59,004 nt of DNA from JANLSO01 sp031362405 (lineage in GTDB: Bacteria > Actinomycetota > Thermoleophilia > Miltoncostaeales > Miltoncostaeaceae), in contig JANLSO010000170.1 in NCBI GenBank assembly GCA_031362405.1, positions 1 to 59,004 on the forward strand, written 5' to 3'. Under the pieces are notes generated by a model. It was not told where the DNA came from. It saw nothing but the letters and a program-made list of their open reading frames with translations, and made no database searches. The position numbers and the translations under genes are program-made. Positions 34,332 to 42,800 of the stretch are shown piece after piece (position 1 is the stretch's first letter; every line of letters starts with the position of its first letter).

Positions 34332-35179
34332 GATTCCCCCGGCGCATCACCCCTGATTCGGGAGTTCTCGTGACCGGTGCCTCCCCACCCGGCCTCATCG
34401 TCGCCGGAGCATGGCCCCTGGCGCGGCGCGCGGGCTTTGGCACCCTTCGTGCCGGCGGGGTCGAGATGACGCGGCGGATGCTCGAAGGCGCGCGTCTGGG
34501 CATGGGTGACCGCGTCATCGATCTTGCGCCGGGAGCGGGCGCGACCGGGCGGCTCGCGCAGGCCGCCGACCTCCACGCCTGGACGGGCGTGTGCTCGTCT
34601 GCCGCCGAGGCGAGACGTCTTCAGAGGAGCCTCAAAGGGCACGACCATCGGGCGATCGTGGCGCCCGCCGACGCCACCGGGCTTCCCGCGGGCGACGCCT
34701 CGGTGGTGACGTGCGAGGGGCTTCTCACCGGCCTGTCGGATCCACGTAAGCGTGCGGTCGTCGCCGAGGCACATCGACTCCTGCGCGCCGGAGGGCGACT
34801 GACGTTTCACGAGATCTATCTGCGTGAGCCGGATGATGACCTGCGGGCCCAGTTGGGCCGTTCGGCAAATGGTGGTGTTCGCCCGCTGACGCTTCTGGGA
34901 TGGCGCGATCTCGTCACCGAGGCGGGGCTCACCGTGGTGGGCACCATGACCGCCCCGCTGGTTGTGCCGAGCCTGCACGGCCTGGTGGCCGAGGAAGGCC
35001 CGCGGCGCACCGCAGAGATCATGGGCCGGCTGGTCCGACCGGGCCTGACGAGCCGGCGCTGGCGACACACTTTGGACCTCATGCAACGCAATGCCGAGCG
35101 GCTCGGTGCAGTCGTCATCGTCGCCGAACGCCCCGTCGTGCAGGGCCTGCTGCGTCGCCGCGGAACGTCCCAACGGTAG
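34328..35179 (+). CDS. class I SAM-dependent methyltransferase
   Basis: 283 aa from ATG 34328 (ATGA overlap with the sulfotransferase stop). The Rossmann motif I is RVIDLAPGAGATGRLAQAAD, motif II is in the APADATGLPAGDASVVTCEG region, and EAHRLLRAGGRLTFHEIYLR is the post-motif strand. The order fits the Methyltransf_11 group. The substrate is unknown. The C-terminal 80 residues are helical and not recognisable. Coupling with a sulfotransferase suggests both act on one metabolite, as inference. Confidence 0.8.
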   Translation: MRFPRRITPDSGVLVTGASPPGLIVAGAWPLARRAGFGTLRAGGVEMTRRMLEGARLGMGDRVIDLAPGAGATGRLAQAADLHAWTGVCSSAAEARRLQRSLKGHDHRAIVAPADATGLPAGDASVVTCEGLLTGLSDPRKRAVVAEAHRLLRAGGRLTFHEIYLREPDDDLRAQLGRSANGGVRPLTLLGWRDLVTEAGLTVVGTMTAPLVVPSLHGLVAEEGPRRTAEIMGRLVRPGLTSRRWRHTLDLMQRNAERLGAVVIVAERPVVQGLLRRRGTSQR

Positions 35180-35243
35180 AGCCGCTCTAGAGAAAGCGCG
35201 CGGGGGCCTCAATCGCGCGGCCTCGCGGGCCGATAGCGCAACT

Positions 35244-37925
35244 GTGAGACGTCCTACCCCCGACGCCGCGTCGACCCGACGGGTGATCCTTGTCGCCCAC
35301 GAGGACGCCGTCGCCGCGCGCACCCTCGCGACATTGCTCTCACCTCTTGCACGCGTGGTGACCGTCACCGACACCGAACGTGCCGTGCGGCGACTGTCGC
35401 GCGGGGTCGATCTCGTCGTTGTCGCCGTCGGTGGCGCACGGCTCGACGTGGATGCCATTCGGATTGCCGCCGAGGGGCTCGCGACGAAACCCCACGTGAT
35501 TGCGGTCCTGGCGCAGGGAGCCACGCCCGAGGAGGGCGAGGCCGGCCTTATTCCCGTGGAAGTCGACGTGCTTGCGGCGACTATCGCCCAGCACTTTTCG
35601 ACGGTGGCGACCGGCGACGGACGCCCGACTCCCGATGCGATCCTGGCGGCGATCCTCGATGGCTGCGTCGATGGTGTTGCCGTTCTCGCCGCCGACCGCC
35701 GCGCCGACGACCTGTGGCTCGTCGATGTAAACCCTGCGGGCGCGGCGCTCCTTGGCCTGCCGCGTGAGCGCCTTGTCGGCAAGCGTCTGTCCGACTTCGC
35801 CGCGCGTGACCGCGCGTCGCGGGCCTCGGAGAAGTACCGGCGTGTGCTCGAGACGGGAGAGCCTCTCGACGAGGCGGCGGGGCAGCCCTTGGGATGTGGG
35901 TCGACCGCCTGGGCGCGGCATCGCGCGACCGCCGTCGACGGGCTGATCGTTGTCTGGTTCTCGCGTCGCGGTGCCCGCCCGCGCGTCGAGCAGCCGGAGC
36001 ACGACGACGACGATCGCGTGCGCACCGCGCTGCTGGGGGCGGGCCACACACTGTGGGAGTGGTCATCCGACGATGGCGAACTCCACGACGCGCGCCGCTT
36101 CTGGCCGCGCCCGGACGGGCATCCCGACAAAGAGATCGTCGGGCCGCTCGACACTGGGCGGGTGGCGGCGGCCTTTGCGCAACACATCTCGGGTCAGACC
36201 GAGGAGATCGTCGTCGAGTACCGGGTCGGTATGACCACTGGGCCGTGGCGATGGGTCGCCGATCGCGGGTGCGTGACCGAACGCGACGACGAGGGACGGC
36301 CTCTGCGGGCTCTGGGTACGCGTACCGATGTCACGTCGCGCCATCGCTCGGAGGCAGAGCTCGCCGCGCTTCATCGCGTTTCCGCCGAGGTCGCTGAGGG
36401 CGTTCCGCCTCGTCGCCTCTTCGGGACGATCGCGCAGGCCGCGGCGGAGGCATTGGACGTCGAGATCGGCGTCGTGGTCAGGCGTGAGGACGCGGGCTGG
36501 CGGGTCATCGGGACCTTCGGCGAAGCCGCCCCCCAGGTCGGTGCGGTGCTGGGATCGGCCGACGGCGACGTCCATTCACTGGCAGGCGTGGTTCCGCTCT
36601 CATCGTGGGTCGATTCCCCGGCTGGCCCCGCCGGGTCGCGCCCCTGGGGGCTCGTCGCCGCCGGCGATCGCCGTATTGACGCCGTTCCGCCCGAGGCTCC
36701 GAGCGTGCTGCGCGGGCTTGCTGAGTCGATGGAGCTCGCCCTGGCCAACGCCCGCGCGCGGGCCGCGCTCGTCTCGCAGGCCACCACCGACGCCTTGACG
36801 GGCCTCGTGAACCACCGCGTCTTTCATGAGCGCCTTCGGTCCGAGGTCGCCCGTGCGCGTCGCCACGGCGACCCGGTGAGCCTCGTCCTTCTCGATCTCG
36901 ACCACTTCAAGCGGGTTAACGATCGGCACGGCCATGCGGCCGGGGATGAGGTGCTGCGTTCGGTTGCCGTGGCCCTTCGCGCTCACGCGCGTGAGGGCGA
37001 CAGCGTTGCCCGGGTGGGTGGGGAAGAGCTCGCCTGGCTGCTTCCGCGCGCCGACGTCTCGGCGGCCCTCGCCGCCGCCGATCGGCTGCGACTGGCGATC
37101 GCCGCGACCCAGATCGCCCCTGTGGGCTCGGTCACTGCGTCGATGGGCGTCTGTGATTTGGCCTCGGCCAAAGATGCGGAGAGCCTCTATGAGCGCACCG
37201 ACCTGGCGCTGTACTGGGCGAAGTCGGCCGGTCGCAACCGCTGCTCGACCTACTCGGATGAGGTCGCCGAGACCCTGCTGGCGCAGCGCGCCGAGGCGGC
37301 AGTGACGCTGTCGCCAAACCTGCGATCGATCCGCACGCTGGCCTGGACGGTCGATGCCCGCGACGCGTTCACGCAGGGCCGCTCGGAACGTATCGCGGAG
37401 ATCGCCACCTTGGTCGCACACGAGCTGGGATGGGCTCCCGAGCAGGTGGAGGCCCTTCGCGAGGCGGCGCTGGTCCACGACGTCGGCATGGTCGCCGTGC
37501 CCGACGAGGTGCTGACGCGAGCCGGACCCCTCACCGCGCAGGAGCGTCAGCTCATGCAGACCCATGTCTCGGTGGGCGCACGGATCCTCGCCGACGTGCT
37601 TACCCCTGAACAAGCGCGCTGGGTGCGCCACCACCACGAGCGCCACGATGGCAGCGGGTATCCCGACGGGCTCTCCGGCGAGAGCATTCCGGCGGGAAGC
37701 CGTCTGATCGCCGTCGCGGATACGTGGGATGCGATGATCTCGGGACGTCTTCATCGCCGCCGCCGTTCGCACGCAGAGGCTTTGGCCGAACTGCGCCAGT
37801 CAGCCTCGGGGCACTTCAACCCCCGCGCGATCGGCGCACTGGAGTCGCTCTTTCGCCGTGGGGCCCTGCCCGGAACCGCGGCAATCGGCGACACACCGAC
37901 TCCGAAGGGCTACCTGAACGGATGA
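35244..37925 (+). CDS. PAS/GAF-GGDEF-HD-GYP hybrid c-di-GMP enzyme
   Basis: 893 aa from GTG 35244. A receiver-like N-terminus (about 12-115) lacks clear phospho-acceptor chemistry. It is followed by two PAS-like regions (about 125-235 and 255-365), a GAF-like region (about 370-510), a GGDEF domain with GGEEL at 592-596 and an RxxD inhibitory site at 583-586, and an HD-GYP domain (HD at 745-746, GYP at 805-807). It can in principle both make and degrade c-di-GMP. Leu in place of Phe in the GG[DE]EF motif may weaken synthesis. The frame upstream of 35244 overlaps the methyltransferase and is not domain-like. Confidence 0.88.
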   Translation: MRRPTPDAASTRRVILVAHEDAVAARTLATLLSPLARVVTVTDTERAVRRLSRGVDLVVVAVGGARLDVDAIRIAAEGLATKPHVIAVLAQGATPEEGEAGLIPVEVDVLAATIAQHFSTVATGDGRPTPDAILAAILDGCVDGVAVLAADRRADDLWLVDVNPAGAALLGLPRERLVGKRLSDFAARDRASRASEKYRRVLETGEPLDEAAGQPLGCGSTAWARHRATAVDGLIVVWFSRRGARPRVEQPEHDDDDRVRTALLGAGHTLWEWSSDDGELHDARRFWPRPDGHPDKEIVGPLDTGRVAAAFAQHISGQTEEIVVEYRVGMTTGPWRWVADRGCVTERDDEGRPLRALGTRTDVTSRHRSEAELAALHRVSAEVAEGVPPRRLFGTIAQAAAEALDVEIGVVVRREDAGWRVIGTFGEAAPQVGAVLGSADGDVHSLAGVVPLSSWVDSPAGPAGSRPWGLVAAGDRRIDAVPPEAPSVLRGLAESMELALANARARAALVSQATTDALTGLVNHRVFHERLRSEVARARRHGDPVSLVLLDLDHFKRVNDRHGHAAGDEVLRSVAVALRAHAREGDSVARVGGEELAWLLPRADVSAALAAADRLRLAIAATQIAPVGSVTASMGVCDLASAKDAESLYERTDLALYWAKSAGRNRCSTYSDEVAETLLAQRAEAAVTLSPNLRSIRTLAWTVDARDAFTQGRSERIAEIATLVAHELGWAPEQVEALREAALVHDVGMVAVPDEVLTRAGPLTAQERQLMQTHVSVGARILADVLTPEQARWVRHHHERHDGSGYPDGLSGESIPAGSRLIAVADTWDAMISGRLHRRRRSHAEALAELRQSASGHFNPRAIGALESLFRRGALPGTAAIGDTPTPKGYLNG

Positions 37926-37939
37926 TCGGACGCGGCGAG

Positions 37940-37945
37940 TAGTCT
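37940..37945 (+). promoter_or_regulatory. -10 hexamer TAGTCT, leaderless-type, for the Ser/Thr kinase gene
   Basis: TAGTCT ends 6 bases before ATG 37952. No SD is present. Confidence 0.5.
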
Positions 37946-37951
37946 GGGACG

Positions 37952-38776
37952 ATGAGCATGTGGCCGGGCTACCACTTCGGGCCATTCGTGATCGAAGACC
38001 AACTCGGCCGAGGCGCGCAGGCCATCGTCTACCGCGCTCGGGACGATCGCGATGGTTCGAGCGTCGCGTTGAAGGTTCTCCCCGCCGACCTGCTCGGGGC
38101 CGCCGACCTGCGTTTGCGTTTCGCGCGCGAGGCCCAGGCCGTTGGCGAGCTTGATCACCCCGCGGTGCTGCGTGTGCATGAGGCGGGTGACATCAACGGG
38201 CAGCCGTACATCTGTATGGCACTCGTGGAGGGGGGCACTCTTCAGGCGGCGATCACGGCCGAAGGGGGTCTCGAGCCCGAGCGCGCGCTCCACCTCATGC
38301 GGCAGATCGCCGGCGCCCTCGACCACGCCCATGAGCGCGGCACCGTGCACCGCGATGTGAAGCCGGCGAACGTCCTCTTGGGCTCGGACGACCGCGCATT
38401 TCTGTCGGACTTCGGCCTGGCAACCGTTGCCGAGGGCGCACGGATCACCCGTACCGGCATCTGGGTGGGGACCCTCGAGTACATGGCACCCGAGCAGATC
38501 CGCGCTCAACGCGTCGGGCCGGCCGCCGACCTCTACGCGCTGGCGGCGGTCACCTACGAAGCCCTGACGGGGCGGCCACCGTTCGTGCGTCGTAACCCGG
38601 CCGACCTCATGCAGGCTCACATGGCCGACACACCCCGAGCGGCATCATCGCTGCGGGCATCCCTTGCCCCGGTTGACGCCGTCCTGGCGCGTGGTCTGGC
38701 GAAGGAACCCACCGCCCGTTTCGGTTCCGCCACCGCCTTCACTCACGCCCTGTCGGGATCCCTCGGCCTCGACTGA
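37952..38776 (+). CDS. cytosolic serine/threonine protein kinase (PknB-like)
   Basis: 274 aa, kinase domain only. The glycine loop is LGRGAQAIVYRA, the ATP lysine is in VALKVLP, the catalytic loop is HRDVKPANVLL, the metal motif SDFGLA and the activation segment end MAPEQI. There is no membrane helix or PASTA domain, so its signal input is unclear. The two FHA proteins in this window (22175, 44413) are potential partners. It lies alone between the GGDEF/HD-GYP gene and a convergent sigma gene. Confidence 0.92.
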   Translation: MSMWPGYHFGPFVIEDQLGRGAQAIVYRARDDRDGSSVALKVLPADLLGAADLRLRFAREAQAVGELDHPAVLRVHEAGDINGQPYICMALVEGGTLQAAITAEGGLEPERALHLMRQIAGALDHAHERGTVHRDVKPANVLLGSDDRAFLSDFGLATVAEGARITRTGIWVGTLEYMAPEQIRAQRVGPAADLYALAAVTYEALTGRPPFVRRNPADLMQAHMADTPRAASSLRASLAPVDAVLARGLAKEPTARFGSATAFTHALSGSLGLD

Positions 38777-38817
38777 CGATTGGGTGCCGGTCACGTGACA
38801 TGAGATTCGTGCGGTGA

Positions 38818-39390
38818 TCACGCGGCGAGGCCGGCGTTGTGGAGCTGATGAATGAGCATCCTTCGGGCCCGGTGGGTTCGGACCCGCGTGGCGACCGGTG
38901 ACAGGTGCAGGATCTCCGCGATCTCCATCGGGGACTGGCCTGCGAGATCGCGGGCGGCAGCGTCGCGGTACGTCAACGGGAGCCCCGCGACTGCGGCGAC
39001 CAGAGCATCGCCGAGCTCTCGGGCGCAGACCTGGGCGGCGGGGTCGGCTCCCGGGTCGGCAACGGTCGGCAGCTCGTCGACCGGGATCGGATTCCGGCTC
39101 CGGTGGCCGGCGATGCGGTACGCCTCGTTGCGGGCGATCACCGACACCCAGGCGCCGAGGTCGTCTCCGGCAAAGCCCTTCAGCGCACGGACGACGCGAA
39201 GCCATGTCTCTTGGACGGCGTCGTCGCCGTCGTGGGGATCGCGAAGGATCGCCCGGCACATGCGCCGCAATCGAGCATCGTGGCGGTCGATGATCTGATT
39301 CATCGCGGCGGCGTCGCCGTGGGCGGCCCGCTGAGCGAGGCGAGAATCGACGGATGTGGCGGGGCGGGGGGGAAGCGTGACGACCGGCAT
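38818..39390 (-). CDS. ECF RNA polymerase sigma factor
   Basis: 190 aa. Region 2 (about residues 20-90) has MNQIIDRHDARLRRMCRAIL and DDAVQETWLRVVRALKGF; region 4 (about 125-180) has LPLTYRDAAARDLAGQSPME and VATRVRTHRARRML. Its start ATG 39390 has AAGGAG correctly placed. It is divergent from the anti-sigma/sigma pair at 39521, and the 130-base gap should hold both promoters. No anti-sigma gene follows on its own strand. Confidence 0.87.
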   Translation of the reverse strand: MPVVTLPPRPATSVDSRLAQRAAHGDAAAMNQIIDRHDARLRRMCRAILRDPHDGDDAVQETWLRVVRALKGFAGDDLGAWVSVIARNEAYRIAGHRSRNPIPVDELPTVADPGADPAAQVCARELGDALVAAVAGLPLTYRDAAARDLAGQSPMEIAEILHLSPVATRVRTHRARRMLIHQLHNAGLAA

Positions 39391-39520
39391 GGTGGCTCCT
39401 TAACGAGGGCTGTGCGCTGTCACACGGCACGACGCCGGACCCGCGAAACAATTCCTTCGCCATTCGTGGAATAAACTCGGCGCCCGGAGAGTCCGTGGTT
39501 GAAACCCGAAGGGCGAAGAG

Positions 39521-39769
39521 CTGCCTCGCATACCCCCTGAATGCCGGCGCCTGACGGTTCTCATCGAGCGCCATCTCGACGCGGAGCTTTCGGATGAGCA
39601 CACCGCGTTCGTGACCGGCCACCTCGCCGAGTGCTCGTCGTGTCGCGGCCGTCACCGGTTCCAGGAGGAGCTGCGGCGCCACGTCGTCGGTGCCCTGAAC
39701 GGTGAGATCCCCCCACCGGGCCTCGTCGATCGGGTCACCGACGCACTGCAGGCCGAAGACACCGCGTGA
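39521..39769 (+). CDS. zinc-finger (zf-HC2) anti-sigma factor with no ATG/GTG/TTG start
   Basis: 82 aa if started at CTG 39521. The frame contains PECRRLTVLIERHLDAELSD and then GHLAECSSCRGRHRF, the C-x~26-H-x3-C-x2-C zinc anti-sigma motif. After the in-frame stop just upstream there is no ATG, GTG or TTG before the motif; the first is a GTG inside it. AAGGG at 39509-39513 is well spaced for CTG 39521. The stop overlaps the next sigma gene (GTGA), the classic sigma/anti-sigma coupling. No membrane helix, so it is a soluble anti-sigma factor. Confidence 0.65.
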   Translation: MPRIPPECRRLTVLIERHLDAELSDEHTAFVTGHLAECSSCRGRHRFQEELRRHVVGALNGEIPPPGLVDRVTDALQAEDTA

Positions 39770-40743
39770 GCGCCGCGAGCGAGGTTCGCCGCCGCTCGTT
39801 CGAGGTCGTCTTCGTGCCCGAAATGCCCGTGCTCTACCGCTCGGCGCGCCGACACAGCCCGAGCGATGCCGATGCCGAAGACCTCGTTCAGGAGACGATG
39901 CTGCGGGCCTACCGGACCTTCGACGTCGAGCGGCCGCCGGACAATCCCGCTGCCTGGTGCCACAGGATCCTCATGAACCTCGCGACCGACCGAGCGCGTG
40001 AGCAGGCGCGGCGGCCGCCGCCGCTGTCGGTCGACGACGAGGGTGCGGGGCTCTACGACCGCCTCGAGGCCGGCCGCGACACCGGCATCTACAGCGACCC
40101 GGCCCGCCTGGTCTCTCGGTGGGACGACCGCGACCTCGTACGGCACGCGATCGACGGTCTGCCCGAATGGGGGCGCCAGGTGCTGGTGCTCGCCCATGTC
40201 GCCGGCCTGCGTTACCGGGAGATCGCGGAGGTCCTCGACATTCCCGAGGGCACCGTGATGAGTCGTCTCAACCGCGCGCGCCGGGCACTCGAGCGTGCTC
40301 TGGCTGACGGAATGCGGATCCCCGACCGCCCCGCCGCGCGGCTGGATGCCCCCGATCCGATCAGCCGTCCGCGCCTCGAGAGTCTCGGTCGTTCGTGGGG
40401 GACGGTTCCGCCGGCCTTCGAGGCGATGGCCGCCAACCCGGCGCTGTTGGATGCGGCGGCCATGATGATGCGCAGCGTGATCGACGACGGTGCCCTGGAC
40501 GCCGCCACGAAGCGCACCCTGATGGTCGCCCTCGACGAAACGACGCCCTTGCCGACCCCGCGAGCCCTCGGCGAGCTGGCCCTTTTCGTGCGCCAGGCCG
40601 CTCGCGCTCCGGCCGACCTCACCCGGGCCGACTATGAGCTTCTCTACGGGGAGGGCTGGACCGAACCGCAGGTGCTGGAGGCCCTGCACGTCGCGTCGTG
40701 GGCGCCCTACCTGTCACGGATGAACGCCGCCCTGGGCGGATGA
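39766..40743 (+). CDS. ECF sigma factor fused to an AhpD/CMD-like domain
   Basis: 325 aa; ordinary ECF factors are about 180-200. Region 2 (about 18-90) reads LYRSARRHSPSDADAEDLVQ and MLRAYRTF. Region 4 (about 125-185) reads LPEWGRQVLVLAHVAGLRY and GTVMSRLNRARRALE. The extra 120 residues (about 205-325, MAANPALLDAAAMMMRSVID ... VLEALHVASWAPYLSRMNA) look like the helical carboxymuconolactone-decarboxylase/AhpD fold. They lack the Cys pair of AhpD enzymes, so the domain is probably a sensor or regulator. It overlaps the zf-HC2 anti-sigma gene. Confidence 0.75.
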   Translation: MSAASEVRRRSFEVVFVPEMPVLYRSARRHSPSDADAEDLVQETMLRAYRTFDVERPPDNPAAWCHRILMNLATDRAREQARRPPPLSVDDEGAGLYDRLEAGRDTGIYSDPARLVSRWDDRDLVRHAIDGLPEWGRQVLVLAHVAGLRYREIAEVLDIPEGTVMSRLNRARRALERALADGMRIPDRPAARLDAPDPISRPRLESLGRSWGTVPPAFEAMAANPALLDAAAMMMRSVIDDGALDAATKRTLMVALDETTPLPTPRALGELALFVRQAARAPADLTRADYELLYGEGWTEPQVLEALHVASWAPYLSRMNAALGG

Positions 40744-40862
40744 GGGACTGGCCGTCTGGCCAGCGCGGTCATTTCTGCGCCACCTTAGGATCCTCGGTGG
40801 AAACGTCTGCGACGCGTGTCGGTCGTACGTCGCAGTGGTCGTCGTTCCGTCGAGAAAGGTAC

Positions 40863-42212
40863 GTGCCAGTGGCGCCCGGTAACTACACAACGTGCATCGT
40901 GGGCGGCGGTTTCGGAGCCCTCCTGACGTACACCTCCCTGCGCTACCTCGGCTTCGAGAACCACGAGATCATCGTGCTCGGTGACCAGGAAGACCCCGTT
41001 GCCACATACCGCTCGTTCGCATGGGGTCTCGGGCAGACGGTGCTGCGCTCCGAGAGTGAGAGCCACTTCCTGCCGGCCGACTGGCCGACGTTCGCGGTGC
41101 TCGACATGTTCGCCCGTCGCCGTCTCGGGGCCATCCGGCGGTCGTTGAACCGCACCTATAACCCGGGCGTGCCGGACATCCTCGCCGAGGCGCGTGCCGT
41201 CTCCGATTTGCTCGGCTACCAAGAGAGCTTTCAGAAGTGCCGGGTGGGCGAGGTCATCCGCGCCGGTACCGAGCGCGACCCGTTCTTCGGGATCTACGAC
41301 GAAGACGGAAATCTCCAGGCCCAGGCGCGCCACGTCCTTCTGGCGATGGGCCACGGCCCGTTGTTCTTCCCCTCGAGCCTCGCCGCGGCGCGCAAAGACC
41401 CCCTCATGGGCGAGCGTATCGTGCAGGCCTACCAACCCAAGCGGTTCTCTACCGGTGGCCGGTACATCGTCGTGGGCAGCGGTATCGCCGCCGTCAACGA
41501 GTGGGTCAACGTCCTACTCAACGGTGCCGAGTGCATTGCACTGCGGCGGACCCCGGTGCCCGACGACCAAGATCTCAACGTGCCGCGGTGCCTGTTCGAG
41601 GCGTACGGGATCGACGCGTTCCAGGAGCTCAGCCACGCCGATCGCCTGCGTGTCCTGGGAACCGTGCTCAAGGGAACGACGCCCCAACGGCGCAAGTGGC
41701 AGAGCATCCTCGCCGAGGGGTACGAAACCGGCAGGTTCCGTGAGGTCATCGGTGAGATCTCGTCGATTCAGCCGGGGCCCGAGGGCCTGGTCGTTGACGT
41801 TGCTCTGCACGAAGGCGGCCGTACCGGTCCCCTCCACATCACCGGTGTCTCGGCGGCCACCGGGTTCGAGAAGGGATCGGCCGCGGTGCCGATCCTCAAG
41901 AAGCTGATTGATCGCTACCACCCTCCGATGGAGGGCCCGCGGATCGCGCTCGATGGCAACTGCGGCATCCCGGGGCTCGATCGGCCGAACTCGCGGCTGG
42001 GGATGATCGGCATCCAGGCAAACATCACCATCCCCAACGGCGACACGATCGCCGGCCTCAAGTACGTCGCCCGCCGTTTCGCCGCTGATGTACTGCGCGC
42101 CGAGAAGCGCGCCAAGCGCGGTTTCTTTGAGCGCAATTCGATGCATTTTCGCTGTGTGCGTCGCAGCGTCCGTGACATCCGGGCCCTGCCCGAGACCCCC
42201 CAGCTCTCGTAA
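40863..42212 (+). CDS. FAD/NAD(P)-binding oxidoreductase-like protein
   Basis: 449 aa from GTG 40863 (GAGAAAGG upstream); GTG 40869 is an alternative. The N-terminal dinucleotide-binding motif is CIVGGGFGALLTYTSLRYLG. A second Rossmann motif is YIVVGSGIAAVNEWVNVLLN near residue 200. GPRIALDGNCGIPGLD and GMIGIQANITIPNGDTIAGL at the end resemble the C-terminal FAD-contact region of flavin monooxygenases and L-ornithine N5-hydroxylase relatives. The reaction is unknown. The four-helix membrane protein that follows 15 bases later may be a partner. Confidence 0.65.
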   Translation: MPVAPGNYTTCIVGGGFGALLTYTSLRYLGFENHEIIVLGDQEDPVATYRSFAWGLGQTVLRSESESHFLPADWPTFAVLDMFARRRLGAIRRSLNRTYNPGVPDILAEARAVSDLLGYQESFQKCRVGEVIRAGTERDPFFGIYDEDGNLQAQARHVLLAMGHGPLFFPSSLAAARKDPLMGERIVQAYQPKRFSTGGRYIVVGSGIAAVNEWVNVLLNGAECIALRRTPVPDDQDLNVPRCLFEAYGIDAFQELSHADRLRVLGTVLKGTTPQRRKWQSILAEGYETGRFREVIGEISSIQPGPEGLVVDVALHEGGRTGPLHITGVSAATGFEKGSAAVPILKKLIDRYHPPMEGPRIALDGNCGIPGLDRPNSRLGMIGIQANITIPNGDTIAGLKYVARRFAADVLRAEKRAKRGFFERNSMHFRCVRRSVRDIRALPETPQLS

Positions 42213-42227
42213 GGAGTCGGCGAAACC

Positions 42228-42800
42228 GTGTGTCCTACTCAGCTCGGACGGCTTCAAACCCGGATGGTCATCCTGATCCTGCCGGCGATCCTGGCCGGGA
42301 TCCTCTCCCTGATCACTGGGAACCCGGAATGGATCATGTTGATTGGGCTCTACCTGCTGATGGGGTCGGTACTCGACCTTGCGCTCTACGCGCGCGTCGT
42401 CGCCTGGCAGCCCCCGTGGCTCACGGGCGTCCTCGGCCTTGCGGAGTTCGTCCTGCTGCTGGTCCTCGCTCTGTCGCTCGGGTTCACGATCCCCGTGTGG
42501 CAGGCGGCGGTCTTCTACCTCGTGGTGTGGTGCATCGCCCAAACCGTGCGGATCGCCATCCTGCCGCTGTTCTTCCTGACGCGGCTCGAAGATGGGGGAG
42601 AGCTTCGCCCGGTCCGCTGGACCGTCCCGCCGAACCTCCAGCAGCTTCCCATTCTGGCCTCGGCGGGCGAGAGGTTGCCCGAGCGTCTGTCCGGAATCTG
42701 GAACCGACCCAGTGAAATCGGGCAGGCCCTGCCTCCACCGTCACAGATCGGCCCGATACCGCCGGAGTTCCTCGCAGCGCTCGAACGCGAGCGTCGTTAG
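42228..42800 (+). CDS. four-helix membrane protein, unknown
   Basis: 190 aa. Hydrophobic helices are at about 14-31, 34-57, 65-90 and 93-116 (IPVWQAAVFYLVVWCIAQTV). A soluble C-terminal part of about 70 residues is rich in Pro (LPPPSQIGPIPPEFLAALER). GTG 42228 has GGAG 11 bases upstream; ATG 42264 is another possible start. No family is recognised. It is in one unit with the upstream flavoprotein gene. Confidence 0.6.
   Translation: MCPTQLGRLQTRMVILILPAILAGILSLITGNPEWIMLIGLYLLMGSVLDLALYARVVAWQPPWLTGVLGLAEFVLLLVLALSLGFTIPVWQAAVFYLVVWCIAQTVRIAILPLFFLTRLEDGGELRPVRWTVPPNLQQLPILASAGERLPERLSGIWNRPSEIGQALPPPSQIGPIPPEFLAALERERR

Noticed and set aside
33998..36187. 729-codon minus-strand ORF
   Set aside because: Covers the sulfotransferase, methyltransferase and GGDEF/HD-GYP genes in antisense; Arg/Ser/Ala-rich composition typical of GC-rich shadows.
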